NCBI GenBank assembly: GCA_945865355.1
Contig: CAMBDN010000002.1
Location: forward strand, 1-39,912
DNA from: Legionella genomosp. 1
GTDB taxonomy: Bacteria > Pseudomonadota > Gammaproteobacteria > Legionellales > Legionellaceae
Direction: 5' to 3'
DNA: 39,912 nucleotides
The notes under the pieces: model-generated
The model's database searches: none
Seen by the model: only the letters and a program-made list of their open reading frames with translations
What the model was told of the DNA's origin: nothing
Part shown: positions 23,001-32,362 of the stretch, in pieces
Numbering within the stretch: position 1 is the first letter of the stretch
How the letters are laid out: the number at the start of each line of letters is the position of its first letter
Program-made: the position numbers and the translations under genes

Positions 23001-24407
23001 ATGAAGAACATGCGCGTTATCCTGCCCCTCAGTTATTTCGCACTCTTACTACTATTGGCGCCGATTAACCTACTCTCTTTTGATACGTTTTATTATTGGG
23101 AGTGGAGTCGTCATTTAGACATTGGCTATTATGATGGTTCTCCAATGATCGCATATATGATCAAACTGTCGACGTTATTATTTGGTCATACCCTCTTTGC
23201 TTTAAGCTTTATAGGCGTTGCATCTGCCGCATTAACCAGCTGGATAATTTATAAAACGGCTCGTCTATTTTTATCCAAGGAAGCCAGTGGGATTGCTATG
23301 GCATTGTGGTTATTCTCACCGTGGACAACCCTCGATATCATTAAACAAACAACCTACGATACGCCGCTAACTATATTTTGGGCGCTCACCCTCTATTTCG
23401 CGGCTCAATTCATAACGTCTAATAAAATTAAATACTTGTATATGCTGGGCGGCAGTATTGGTCTAATGATGCTTTCAAAGTACTCTGGCGCGGTATTGGT
23501 GCTCGCTTTATTTCTTTTCTTACTGACAACAAAATATCGCTATTTATTTAAATCGCCACATTTGTACCTTGCCATACTGCTTGCAGTAGTCATATTTAGT
23601 CCGGTCATCATCTGGAATCAACAGCACGATTGGCAATCTTTTTTGTACCAGTTAACCACCCATAAATTGGAAAAAACAATAAACCCCTTGCTGGGTATAA
23701 TAAAATCATTTTTTTATGCTTTTCTGCCCTCATTAAATTTTATGTTAATCCCACCGTTCCTTTGTTGGCTAAACCAATATGGGAATTACGATGGCGAAAA
23801 GGCAGCGATTGTCCGTTTGTGCAGACGTGTATGTACAACGCTGATTTGTTTTTATTTGCTGGCTGCAAGTCTAGCCACTGTTAAAAATGCATGGCTCGCG
23901 ACGTACCTAATTTCCAGTGCTCTTTTAGGGGGGTATTGCTTTGAAAAACTGCATTTACGAAAATTAACTTATTTATTAATAGGCGGCTATCTGGTTGCTA
24001 GTTTAGGGATCGTCGCTAACAGCACGTTACTTCATTTTACAACACCGAAAAAACTCATTTACTACCGTCTATTGCAACAATTTAATGCAAAATACCCTCA
24101 ATTACCAAAAACGGTGTTTGCAAGAGGTTGGCTTGACGCTCGCATGTTGTTTTTTCTCAAGGACCACCCCTCTATCTATACGGTTGATTGCGGCTTCCCA
24201 CAAAATCAATACGCCTTGTGGAGTGAAGATATCGTAAAAAAAATGAAAACCAAGTCATTAAAAGAAGCGTTGTTTATTACACCAACGGAGCAACCCAATT
24301 GCATAGAAAAATATTTTGATCACTGTGTCAAATTAACGCCCCAAATCGATGCATCTAAAAAAATACGCTATGGAATTTATGCTTACATCTGCACAAATTC
24401 CAAGTAA
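23001..24407 (+). CDS. GT39/ArnT-like membrane glycosyltransferase
   Basis: A 468-residue polytopic protein of the dolichyl-phosphate-mannose transferase/ArnT type (PF13231-like). The first loop FDTFYYWEWSRHLDIGYYDGSPMIAYMIK carries the acidic residues and YYDGxP pattern of the catalytic loop. About 9-11 membrane helices follow, then a soluble C-terminal domain (from about residue 345). Such enzymes use polyprenyl-phosphate sugars to modify lipid A, other glycans or proteins in the periplasm. The acceptor cannot be deduced, though lpxD nearby makes an envelope role plausible. A TATAAT lies 35 bp upstream. The start is the first ATG; one at 23010 is also possible. Confidence 0.82.
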   Translation: MKNMRVILPLSYFALLLLLAPINLLSFDTFYYWEWSRHLDIGYYDGSPMIAYMIKLSTLLFGHTLFALSFIGVASAALTSWIIYKTARLFLSKEASGIAMALWLFSPWTTLDIIKQTTYDTPLTIFWALTLYFAAQFITSNKIKYLYMLGGSIGLMMLSKYSGAVLVLALFLFLLTTKYRYLFKSPHLYLAILLAVVIFSPVIIWNQQHDWQSFLYQLTTHKLEKTINPLLGIIKSFFYAFLPSLNFMLIPPFLCWLNQYGNYDGEKAAIVRLCRRVCTTLICFYLLAASLATVKNAWLATYLISSALLGGYCFEKLHLRKLTYLLIGGYLVASLGIVANSTLLHFTTPKKLIYYRLLQQFNAKYPQLPKTVFARGWLDARMLFFLKDHPSIYTVDCGFPQNQYALWSEDIVKKMKTKSLKEALFITPTEQPNCIEKYFDHCVKLTPQIDASKKIRYGIYAYICTNSK

Positions 24408-24439
24408 ACTAATTGTAATCAAATGCTGGTGATAATATT

Positions 24440-25300
24440 GTGCTGACACATACCTCACAACTGACCACAGAGCAACTTGCTGAGCTTGAAGCACTGTGCG
24501 CTGATTGCAAACACACTGACGGCAATATCATTTCCCTTTACAATCACATTCTTAGCCAAAATCGTTCCATTGCTTGTAATGTTTTTTACCATCAGAAAAA
24601 CCAACTCGTTGGATTTCTTAGTACTTTTTTTTTCTATGAAGATGCTTGTGAGGTCGCCGTTCTAGTCGCACCGACTTCTCGTAAGCAAGGAATTGCCAGG
24701 CAGATGATTAAAGCGAACCTACCACTTATCGCGGCACAAGGTATAAAGACCCTCATTTTCTCATCACCCAATGGCTTAAATACCCCCTGGCTACCTGCCC
24801 AGGGCTTTTCCTACGAGCACAGCGAATACCAAATGCAACGACGGAGCATCGACCCGATACTCAGTGGAAACCATTCTCTCATGGTCCGCGCGGCTATACT
24901 TGCCGATATCCCTGCCTTTTGCACCATCGATGAAGCTTGTTTTTCTTCGCCACAACCCGATATGGATAGGCGGGTACACCTCCTGTTAAATGACCCAGAA
25001 TATAAATTATTCATTGCCGAAATAGATGGTATTGCTGTGGGCAAGGCTCATATTCATTGTCAAAAGGAAGGTGCGCGTTTCACTGATATAGCTATCCTAC
25101 CCCACCTTCAAGGGCGCGGATTCGGTAGCGAACTGCTCGCACATTGCATCAACTATTGTCGGGCGATCCATCTAGAAAAAATCGCTCTTGATGTTGAAAC
25201 AAATAACCAACACGCTTTAAATCTTTACCTTCGACTAGGCTTTACCGTTATCAACTCCTGCGATTTTTGGACGATTCCCCTGCAATCATTACAGCTATAG
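24440..25300 (+). CDS. vipF: Tandem GNAT acetyltransferase, VipF-like effector
   Basis: A 286-residue protein with two GNAT acetyltransferase domains. The N-terminal one has acetyl-CoA loop VAPTSRKQGIARQMI; the C-terminal one has IAILPHLQGRGFGSELL and the end pattern NNQHALNLYLRLGF. Length and two-domain layout match L. pneumophila VipF, a Dot/Icm effector found in a screen for vacuolar sorting defects in yeast and reported to acetylate a host translation initiation factor. As I recall, vipF in L. pneumophila lies next to fabF and lpxD-type genes, as here. The start is GTG at 24440, 32 bp after the glycosyltransferase; the ribosome site is poor. Homology is likely; effector status in this organism is inference. 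Confidence 0.8.
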   Translation: MLTHTSQLTTEQLAELEALCADCKHTDGNIISLYNHILSQNRSIACNVFYHQKNQLVGFLSTFFFYEDACEVAVLVAPTSRKQGIARQMIKANLPLIAAQGIKTLIFSSPNGLNTPWLPAQGFSYEHSEYQMQRRSIDPILSGNHSLMVRAAILADIPAFCTIDEACFSSPQPDMDRRVHLLLNDPEYKLFIAEIDGIAVGKAHIHCQKEGARFTDIAILPHLQGRGFGSELLAHCINYCRAIHLEKIALDVETNNQHALNLYLRLGFTVINSCDFWTIPLQSLQL

Positions 25301-25302
25301 TC

Positions 25303-25370
25303 AATTAGATAGGTACGTTGTTCGAGATGACGGTCATTTAATCATTTATCCACTATAAAATAGTAGTCCT
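25303..25370. repeat. Probable remnant of the palindromic element (copy D)
   Basis: TACGTTGTTCGAGATGACG followed by GTCATTTA and CACTATAAAA parallels the right end and downstream flank of copy B (CACGTTATTCGGGATGACG, then GTCATTTA and CACTATAAAA). Only the right half is recognisable. It lies just after the vipF-like gene. Confidence 0.45.
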
Positions 25371-25371
25371 T

Positions 25372-25393
25372 GCAAATAGGGCTGGCTATTTGC
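25372..25393 (+). terminator. Hairpin downstream of vipF-like gene
   Basis: GCAAATAG (25372-25379) and CTATTTGC (25386-25393) form a perfect 8-bp stem with a 6-nt loop, followed by a T-rich stretch (TTCACATTTGTT). It may terminate transcription from the vipF-like gene, 72 bp after its stop. Confidence 0.45.
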
Positions 25394-25555
25394 TTCACAT
25401 TTGTTAAAATTTGCGCTAATTAATCGCCATCTTTGCTTCTGGAAACATAGACAACTAGTCTGTAGCCGCGACATATGTCGTCGTCAAGCATCAATTGTCA
25501 ATGCGCCCTAACCTAAAGCAAGAGAATAACGCCAAGATAAAAATGAGGATAAGGC

Positions 25556-26779
25556 ATGAAAAACCGGGTTGTCATCACTGGCATGGAAATTACTTCTTCC
25601 ATTGGAAGCGGACTAGAAGCCTTTTGGCAAGCAGCAACCAATAGCACTTGTGGCATTAAGCGGATTCAGTCCTATAATCCCTCACCTTATACGACTCAAA
25701 TTGCAGGTGAAATTACTGAGCTTTCATTGGCGCATCTCCCTGCGTTTGATAAAAGAAAACGTTTTCCACGAGTGGCGCAATATGCACTATATTGTGCGCA
25801 TCATGCCATTCAACGCGCCGGATTAACCGCTGCGGAATTAAGTACTGCAGGCACCTACATTGGCACAAGTTTAGGCGGAACGCCTGAATTAGAATCAGCC
25901 TATGAATCTTTTTTTACCGACAATTGGCGAAAAATCCCAGCACTCAGCGTCATTCGAGGAATGCCTAACTCCATAGCCAATCATATTGCTATCGCCTTTG
26001 GCATCGGCGGTCCTAATTCAACGACATCGAATGCATGCGTCTCTTCCGCTGAGGCGATAGGAAATGCATATCAACAAATATCTAACGGAAAATTATCCGT
26101 AGCATTGTGTGGTGGCACTGAATCCTTAGTATGGGAAACCACTATGGCAGCATGGTGCAAATTACGCGTGATGTCGACCCAAAATGAAAACCCAGCAACA
26201 GCCAGTCGTCCGTTTGATAAAACGAGAGACGGGATGGTGATGGCCGATGGTGCCGGCATTTTAATTCTAGAAGATTTACAACATGCGCAAGCGCGTGGTG
26301 CCACTATTTATGCTGAGATCATTGGTTTTGGTGCCAGCTGCGATGCATATCACGTTACTGCCCCAAATTCACAGGGCCAAGCGCGAGCGATCAATGCGGC
26401 ACTTGATGATGCAAAAGTTGCTCCCAGTGATATTCATTATATCAATGCTCATGGGACTGGAACCCAATTAAATGACATCACTGAAACAGAAACCATTAAG
26501 CTAGTCTTTGGTGAGCAAGCTTATAACATCCCGATCACTGCACAAAAGGCAATGACGGGACACGCTATTGGCGCTGCCGGCGCTATGGAAATTATAGCCA
26601 CCACATTAAGTTTGCAACATGATGTTTTACTACCGACGATCAATCTCCATGAACCCGATCCGCTTTGCGACCTTGATTACGTACCTAATCAAGCACGAAA
26701 AAAGCGTATTGATATAGCACTATCAAACCATTTTGCCTTCGGTGGAGCAAATGCCGCGATAGTCCTGCGCCGATTTTAG
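25556..26779 (+). CDS. fabF: 3-oxoacyl-ACP synthase, FabF/KAS II-like
   Basis: A 407-residue condensing enzyme that elongates acyl-ACP with malonyl-ACP. The catalytic triad is visible: Cys161 in SNACVSS, His299 in NAHGTGT and His392 in SNHFAFGGAN, with the conserved Lys in AQKAMTGHAIGAAGA. The N-terminus RVVITGMEITSSIGSG is typical. It could be FabF, FabB or a special-purpose paralogue; the isolated position (no acpP or fabD nearby) and the neighbouring lpxD suggest a paralogue serving envelope lipids, but this is inference. GAGGATAAGG precedes the ATG. Confidence 0.85.
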   Translation: MKNRVVITGMEITSSIGSGLEAFWQAATNSTCGIKRIQSYNPSPYTTQIAGEITELSLAHLPAFDKRKRFPRVAQYALYCAHHAIQRAGLTAAELSTAGTYIGTSLGGTPELESAYESFFTDNWRKIPALSVIRGMPNSIANHIAIAFGIGGPNSTTSNACVSSAEAIGNAYQQISNGKLSVALCGGTESLVWETTMAAWCKLRVMSTQNENPATASRPFDKTRDGMVMADGAGILILEDLQHAQARGATIYAEIIGFGASCDAYHVTAPNSQGQARAINAALDDAKVAPSDIHYINAHGTGTQLNDITETETIKLVFGEQAYNIPITAQKAMTGHAIGAAGAMEIIATTLSLQHDVLLPTINLHEPDPLCDLDYVPNQARKKRIDIALSNHFAFGGANAAIVLRRF

Positions 26780-26820
26780 CGTTATAATTATCGGATTTTG
26801 CATAATTAAGAAGGCCTCCA

Positions 26821-27873
26821 ATGAATGCTTCACTGCATGAAATAGCCACCTTGGTTCAAGGTGTAGTCGTAGGTGACAAAAATGTGATGATTTCGGCTTT
26901 ATCGCCCATCGATAACATTACTGACAATGCATTGGTGTTTGCTGAAGGAACTGATCACTTAAAACAGGCCGAAGACTCCAAAGCCACGGCTATCATCGTT
27001 GCCAGTAACGTTAATGGGATTAACAAACCCATCATTCAGGTTTCCAACCCATTCGTTGCATTTATTAAACTATTAAATCATTTCTACCCCGAGAAAAAAC
27101 CACAGCCCGGCATTCATCCAACCGCAGTCATTGCAGAACAAGTGATCTTAGGAAAAAATGTATCGGTTGCCCCCTATGTTACTATCGAATCAGGTAGTGT
27201 GATTGGTGATAATTGCTGTATTAAAAGCCATGTACACATTGGTCATAACGTTGCCATTGGTGCAAATACCACATTGCACCCGCATGTCACTATTTATGAT
27301 AATTGTAAAATTGGTAACCGCGTGTCAATCCATGCCTCTACAGTCATTGGCTCAGACGGTTTTGGTTATACCTTTGAGGGCGGTCAACATATAAAAGTTC
27401 CTCACGTCGGTCATGTCATTATTGAAGACAATGTTGAAATTGGTGCGAATACCGTCATCGATCGAGCAACATTGGGAACAACTGTTATCGGTGAGGGCAC
27501 CAAAATAGATAATTTGGTGCAAATTGCTCACTCGGTAAAATTAGGTAAACACAATATACTTTGCGCATTTACAGGCATTGCTGGCAGCAGCATCAGTGGT
27601 AACAATGTGATCTTTGCTGCCAATGTAGGGGTGAGTGATCATGTTCGAATTGATGATGGCGTTATATTGGGAGCACGATCGGGTGTGCCGCCAAGAAAAC
27701 ATTTGCGGCAGGGCGTTATTTACTGGGGTAACCCCGCGCGACCCAAAGATAAAGCCATTGAACAAGAATTAGCAACAACACGTATACCGTTAATGCGGAG
27801 AAATCTAAAGTCCTTAAGCGAAAAAGTAGCACAATTAGCCGAGCGACTGGAGTGTATTGACAAGGAGTCGTAA
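26821..27873 (+). CDS. lpxD: UDP-3-O-acylglucosamine N-acyltransferase LpxD
   Basis: LpxD adds the second hydroxyacyl chain to UDP-glucosamine in lipid A synthesis. The N-terminal uridine-binding domain (residues 1-100, ending PGIHPTAVIAEQ) is followed by a left-handed beta helix made of hexapeptide repeats (VILGKNVSVAPYVTIESGSVIGDN and on), and a C-terminal helix. The likely catalytic residue is His237 in LVQIAHSVKLGKHN, close to E. coli His239. Length 350 is normal. Legionella species often carry more than one lpxD; this copy is not in the usual lpxD-fabZ-lpxA cluster, so it may be a second one. AAGGCC lies about 7 nt before the ATG, and polA starts 5 bp after the stop. Confidence 0.92.
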   Translation: MNASLHEIATLVQGVVVGDKNVMISALSPIDNITDNALVFAEGTDHLKQAEDSKATAIIVASNVNGINKPIIQVSNPFVAFIKLLNHFYPEKKPQPGIHPTAVIAEQVILGKNVSVAPYVTIESGSVIGDNCCIKSHVHIGHNVAIGANTTLHPHVTIYDNCKIGNRVSIHASTVIGSDGFGYTFEGGQHIKVPHVGHVIIEDNVEIGANTVIDRATLGTTVIGEGTKIDNLVQIAHSVKLGKHNILCAFTGIAGSSISGNNVIFAANVGVSDHVRIDDGVILGARSGVPPRKHLRQGVIYWGNPARPKDKAIEQELATTRIPLMRRNLKSLSEKVAQLAERLECIDKES

Positions 27874-27878
27874 AAATA

Positions 27879-30602
27879 ATGCATCAATTGACTCACCCCT
27901 TGATCCTGGTCGATGGCTCATCTTATTTCTACCGCGCCTATCACGCCCTACCCCCTCTAAACAATTCCAAAGGACAGCCCACGGGTGCTGTCTATGGCGT
28001 TGTTAATATGATCAAGCGCTTGATAAAAGATTATCAACCTCAGCAAATGGCTGTGGTATTTGACGCAAAAGGTAAAACCTTTCGTGATGAATGGTACCCC
28101 GCCTATAAAGCTACCCGCGCAAAGATGCCAGACGAGTTAAGTTCTCAATTTGAACCATTGATAGCGCTTCTCAAGGCCATGGGCCTACCATTATTGATTA
28201 TTGAAGGCGTAGAAGCAGATGATGTTATTGGCACCCTAGCCAAGCTTGCCAGCCAGCAAGAAATACCCGTTATTATTTCCACCGGTGACAAAGACATGGC
28301 TCAGTTGGTCAATGAGCATGTGACGCTTATCAACACCATGAGCAATCAAAACTTAGATCATAACGGTGTCATAGAAAAATTCGGGGTTACTCCTGAACAA
28401 ATCATTGACTATCTAACCCTGGTGGGTGATACGTCAGATAATGTCCCTGGTGTGAGCAAATGTGGCCCTAAAACAGCGGTCAAATGGCTGAGCCGTTATC
28501 AAACCATAGAAGAATTAATCGCAGATGCCGACACGATTGACGGTAAAATTGGCGAAAATTTACGTGCTTTTTTACCCCAATTACCACTATCAAAAAAGTT
28601 AGTGACCATCAAAACCGATGTCGATTTACCGCTTACCCTATCCGACCTAAAGCTGCAGCCAGCAAATCAGGCAGAAATAATAACGCTTATCCGCGAGCTT
28701 GAGTTTAAAAATTGGCTTAAAGAATTAATAGGGCAAGACGAGCCAAAAAAACCCCAACTCGAGCTTGAACTTGGACTTGAACCTCCCGCCCCCTCACTAC
28801 ACGCAACCCATTATGAAATGATTACCGAAGAGAAACAGTTCAACGATTGGGTCGATAAATTGCAATCCTGTTCTCTATTTTGCGTTGATACCGAAACCAC
28901 GGATTTGGATGCCATTCGTGCTGAGATTGTCGGTATAGCGCTTGCTATCGATCCGGAGCATCCGGCCTACATTCCGCTAGCTCACGATGATAACAGCCAA
29001 CAGTTGCCTCGTGAAACGGTATTGGCCGCACTAAAACCCATTCTCGAAAACCCTAAAATTGATAAAGTGGGTCAAAATCTAAAATACGATTACAACGTGT
29101 TTAAAAATCACGGCATCACCTTAACAGGCATTGCCTACGATACCATGCTTGAATCGTATTTATTAAATAGTAGCGCTGGACGCCATGACATGGACACCCT
29201 CGCATTAAAATACCTAGGCCATAAAACAATTCGTTTTACCGATGTTGCGGGAAGCGGGTCAAAGCAATTACGGTTTAACCAGATCCCTGTCTCAATTGCT
29301 GCCCCTTATGCAGCCGAAGATGCAGAAATGACTTACAAACTTCATCAAACATTATACCCAATGATGGATGAAAAATTACGGCAGGTCCTTCACACCATAG
29401 AGATACCATTGCTCACGGTCATCGCAGAGATAGAGCGCCACGGTGTCCTCATTGATAAAGACATCCTGCTTAAACACGGTGAGCGCCTCAAAGCACGCAT
29501 TGCAGCCTTAGAAGAGGAAGCGCTGCAGCTTGCGGGTAAAGCGTTTAATTTAAACTCACCCAAACAATTACAAGAAATTTTGTATCAAGAACAACAGATA
29601 CCCATTCTTGCTAAAACCCCAACAGGACAGCCTTCAACAGCCGAATCGGTTCTTCAAGAATTAGCTTTTGATTACCGATTACCCGCTGTCATTTTAGAAT
29701 TTCGTAGTTTAAGCAAGCTTGTATCTACCTACATTGACGCCTTACCTAAACGAATAAATCCAACAACCCATCGTGTACACACCTCTTACAATCAAGCCGT
29801 CGCCGCAACGGGTCGCCTATCATCCAGCGAACCTAATTTACAAAATATACCTATCCGCAGCGAGGAAGGCCGCTTAATCCGCAAAGCATTCATCGCACCA
29901 CCTCAGAAGGTTATTATGGCTGCAGATTATTCACAAATTGAATTACGCATCATGGCCCATTTATCACAAGACACCCATTTGCAGAAAGCATTTGCCAATG
30001 GTTGGGATATCCATGCAGCCACTGCGAGCGAAATATTTTCAGTTAATTTAAAGGATGTCAGTAGCGAGCATCGTCGTCGAGCAAAAGCTGTCAATTTCGG
30101 ATTGATTTATGGCATGTCCGCCTTTGGATTAGCCAAGCAATTAGGTGTGTCACGCCAAGATGCTCAACAGTATATCGATCTTTATTTCCAGCGCTATCCA
30201 GACGTACTGAACTACATGGAACGAACACGCAAACTTGCCCATCAACAGGGATTTGTAGAAACACTGTTTGGCCGTCGCTTGTATTTACCCGAAATCAATG
30301 CCCGCAACATGATGCGCCAGAAAGCAGCTGAACGTACGGCTATCAATGCCCCCATGCAAGGTACGGCAGCAGATATCATAAAAAAGGCAATGTTGGCCGT
30401 CGCGAAGTTGCAAAACAGTCAACCCGACCCTGATTTTCAAATGATAATGCAAGTTCACGATGAATTGGTTTTTGAAGTGCATCAAGACGCTATAGAGTCT
30501 GCAAAACAAACTATCCGTAATGTGATGGAACATACGGTAGAGTTGTCCGTACCATTACTGGTATCCATTGGTGTAGGACATGATTGGGATGAGGCGCACT
30601 AA
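27879..30602 (+). CDS. polA: DNA polymerase I
   Basis: A full-length 907-residue Pol I for gap filling and RNA primer removal. Residues 1-290 are the 5'-3' exonuclease (LVDGSSYFYRAYHALPPL, VVFDAKGKTFRDEWYPAYKATR, STGDKDMAQLV, GDTSDNVPGV). After a Glu/Leu/Pro linker comes the 3'-5' exonuclease with its metal ligands kept (FCVDTETTDLD, GQNLKYDYNVF, YAAEDAEMTYKL), so proofreading should be intact. The polymerase domain has GRLSSSEPNLQNIP, AADYSQIELRIMAH, RRRAKAVNFGLIYGMSAFGLA and QVHDELVFEV. AAGGAG lies upstream within the end of lpxD. It converges with rpiA, 21 bp away. Confidence 0.97.
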   Translation: MHQLTHPLILVDGSSYFYRAYHALPPLNNSKGQPTGAVYGVVNMIKRLIKDYQPQQMAVVFDAKGKTFRDEWYPAYKATRAKMPDELSSQFEPLIALLKAMGLPLLIIEGVEADDVIGTLAKLASQQEIPVIISTGDKDMAQLVNEHVTLINTMSNQNLDHNGVIEKFGVTPEQIIDYLTLVGDTSDNVPGVSKCGPKTAVKWLSRYQTIEELIADADTIDGKIGENLRAFLPQLPLSKKLVTIKTDVDLPLTLSDLKLQPANQAEIITLIRELEFKNWLKELIGQDEPKKPQLELELGLEPPAPSLHATHYEMITEEKQFNDWVDKLQSCSLFCVDTETTDLDAIRAEIVGIALAIDPEHPAYIPLAHDDNSQQLPRETVLAALKPILENPKIDKVGQNLKYDYNVFKNHGITLTGIAYDTMLESYLLNSSAGRHDMDTLALKYLGHKTIRFTDVAGSGSKQLRFNQIPVSIAAPYAAEDAEMTYKLHQTLYPMMDEKLRQVLHTIEIPLLTVIAEIERHGVLIDKDILLKHGERLKARIAALEEEALQLAGKAFNLNSPKQLQEILYQEQQIPILAKTPTGQPSTAESVLQELAFDYRLPAVILEFRSLSKLVSTYIDALPKRINPTTHRVHTSYNQAVAATGRLSSSEPNLQNIPIRSEEGRLIRKAFIAPPQKVIMAADYSQIELRIMAHLSQDTHLQKAFANGWDIHAATASEIFSVNLKDVSSEHRRRAKAVNFGLIYGMSAFGLAKQLGVSRQDAQQYIDLYFQRYPDVLNYMERTRKLAHQQGFVETLFGRRLYLPEINARNMMRQKAAERTAINAPMQGTAADIIKKAMLAVAKLQNSQPDPDFQMIMQVHDELVFEVHQDAIESAKQTIRNVMEHTVELSVPLLVSIGVGHDWDEAH

Positions 30603-30623
30603 GCGTTATTGTGAGCGAATACC

Positions 30624-31271
30624 TCAGATTGTATACACCCCTTTATCACTCGCAACCAATACGTGATCAGCCAGCCGTTTGGCAAATAATCCATTTTCAA
30701 CAACACCAGGAATCCGGTTAATTGCCTCTTCAATGGCGATAGGCAAATCCATGCTCAAATTATAAATATCTAAAATAATATTCCCATTATCCGTCACAAA
30801 CCCATCTCGATACTCAGGATCACCACCCAACTTAACGATTTCGCGGGCTACATAACTCCTCGCCAATGGAAGCACCTCGACAGCAATTGGAAATCGACCG
30901 AACTGGCGAACCACTTTCGCGTCATCAACAATGCAAATAAACCGTTGTGCCACCGTCGCAATAATCTTCTCTCTAGTCAAAGCACCGCCGCCACCTTTGA
31001 TCATTTCTCGACGCGAATTAACCTCATCAGCGCCATCAATGTAAATCGGTAAATCACCGGCGACATTTAAATCAATCACAGGAATTCCAAGTTCACGCAG
31101 CTGTCGCTCCGTCGCGATTGAACTGGCCACGCAAGCATCAATACGATGCTTCATCTGAGCCAACTCCTTGATAAAATAGTTCACCGTTGAACCCGTACCG
31201 ACACCAATGATCATATTATCTTCAAGGTATGCCAATGCTGCTTTCGCCACTTTGGCCTTTAATTCACTCAT
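30624..31271 (-). CDS. rpiA: Ribose-5-phosphate isomerase A
   Basis: RpiA interconverts ribose 5-phosphate and ribulose 5-phosphate in the pentose phosphate pathway. Motifs seen: IGVGTGSTVNYFI, IYIDGADEVN with active-site Asp residues, KGGGGALTREKI with the catalytic Glu, and LPLARSYV. The frame extends to 31322, but the ATG at 31271 has GGAG 8 nt upstream and starts MSELKAKVAK like other RpiA proteins, so it is preferred (215 residues). It is convergent with polA and divergent from the cystathionine beta-synthase-like gene. Confidence 0.95.
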   Translation of the reverse strand: MSELKAKVAKAALAYLEDNMIIGVGTGSTVNYFIKELAQMKHRIDACVASSIATERQLRELGIPVIDLNVAGDLPIYIDGADEVNSRREMIKGGGGALTREKIIATVAQRFICIVDDAKVVRQFGRFPIAVEVLPLARSYVAREIVKLGGDPEYRDGFVTDNGNIILDIYNLSMDLPIAIEEAINRIPGVVENGLFAKRLADHVLVASDKGVYTI

Positions 31272-31411
31272 GAACCGGTCTCCAAAAATTACCGCATCTT
31301 GCGTGTATACACGATCGTACACGCGGTCTATTGCTCAACTTGATGTGAAACTATATCATCAAAAATAGGGATTGCTCCAAGTTATTCAACTAAAATTCCA
31401 TAAGGACTCAT

Positions 31412-32362
31412 ATGATCTATCCAAATATTCTTGAAACCATCGGACATACACCCGTCGTGAAAATCAACCGTATTGGAGCAGATCTAGCCTGTGAGCTGTA
31501 TGGAAAGTGCGAGTTTTTTAATCCGGGAGGTTCCGTTAAAGACAGAATTGGCTATGAGATGGTTAAAAACGCGGAGCGTGACGGACGAATCAAGCCCGGC
31601 GATACCTTAATCGAACCCACGTCTGGAAATACCGGCATTGGCATCGCATTGGCTGGCGCCGTGATGGGCTATAACGTTATTATCACCATGCCCAATAAAA
31701 TGAGTCATGAAAAACAGGCTGTACTTGAGCGATTAGGTGCGACGATTCACCGTACACGCACCGAAGCGGCCTGGAATGATCCTGATAGTCATATTTCTTT
31801 AGCTTGGCAATTACAAAAGAAAATCCCCCATTCGCACGTGTTAAATCAATATGCAAACCCAGATAATCCCAATGCCCATTACCATGGAACGGCCCAAGAA
31901 ATTATTGATGATTTTGGTCTCGATTTACACATGGTTGTCTCGGGCGTAGGCACAGGTGGTACCATCACCGGAATTGCTAAGCGATTGAAAGAATACAATC
32001 CCGCCCTACAAATAATTGGTGTGGATCCCATCGGTTCTATTTTAGGGGGGGGGGATGAAATTAAAGCCTATCAGGTCGAAGGGATTGGTTATGATTTTTT
32101 TCCGGATGTGCTTAATAACACGTTGATCGATGCCTACATCAAAACCAATGATGCTGACTCCTTTCGCATAGCCCGTGAATTAATCCGTGATGAAGGTCTG
32201 CTGGTTGGTGGTTCAAGTGGTGCTGCCATGTGGGGCGCATTACAAGCCGCTAAAACATTAAAAAAGGGGCAGAAATGTTTAGTGATTCTCCCCGACTCCA
32301 TTCGCAATTACATGTCAAAACATGCAAGTGACGAATGGATGCAGCAACAGGGATTTATATAG
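31412..32362 (+). CDS. Cystathionine beta-synthase-like PLP enzyme (catalytic core only)
   Basis: A 316-residue fold-type II PLP enzyme. The PLP lysine lies in NPGGSVKDRIG, the phosphate and substrate loops are EPTSGNTGIGIA and GVGTGGTITGIAKRLKE. The features YQVEGIGYDFFPDVLN and ILPDSIRNYMSKHASDEWM are closer to the catalytic core of eukaryotic-type cystathionine beta-synthase than to CysK, which points to cystathionine formation from serine and homocysteine. There is no N-terminal haem segment and no C-terminal CBS-domain pair, so allosteric control by S-adenosylmethionine is not expected. Cysteine synthase activity remains possible. AAGGACTC precedes the ATG. The 3' end overlaps the convergent OTU gene by 8 bp. 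Confidence 0.85.
   Translation: MIYPNILETIGHTPVVKINRIGADLACELYGKCEFFNPGGSVKDRIGYEMVKNAERDGRIKPGDTLIEPTSGNTGIGIALAGAVMGYNVIITMPNKMSHEKQAVLERLGATIHRTRTEAAWNDPDSHISLAWQLQKKIPHSHVLNQYANPDNPNAHYHGTAQEIIDDFGLDLHMVVSGVGTGGTITGIAKRLKEYNPALQIIGVDPIGSILGGGDEIKAYQVEGIGYDFFPDVLNNTLIDAYIKTNDADSFRIARELIRDEGLLVGGSSGAAMWGALQAAKTLKKGQKCLVILPDSIRNYMSKHASDEWMQQQGFI

Noticed and set aside
31412..32362. Naming the PLP enzyme cysK
   Set aside because: The YDFFPDV and PDSIRNYMSKH segments fit cystathionine beta-synthase cores better than CysK, so no symbol is given.
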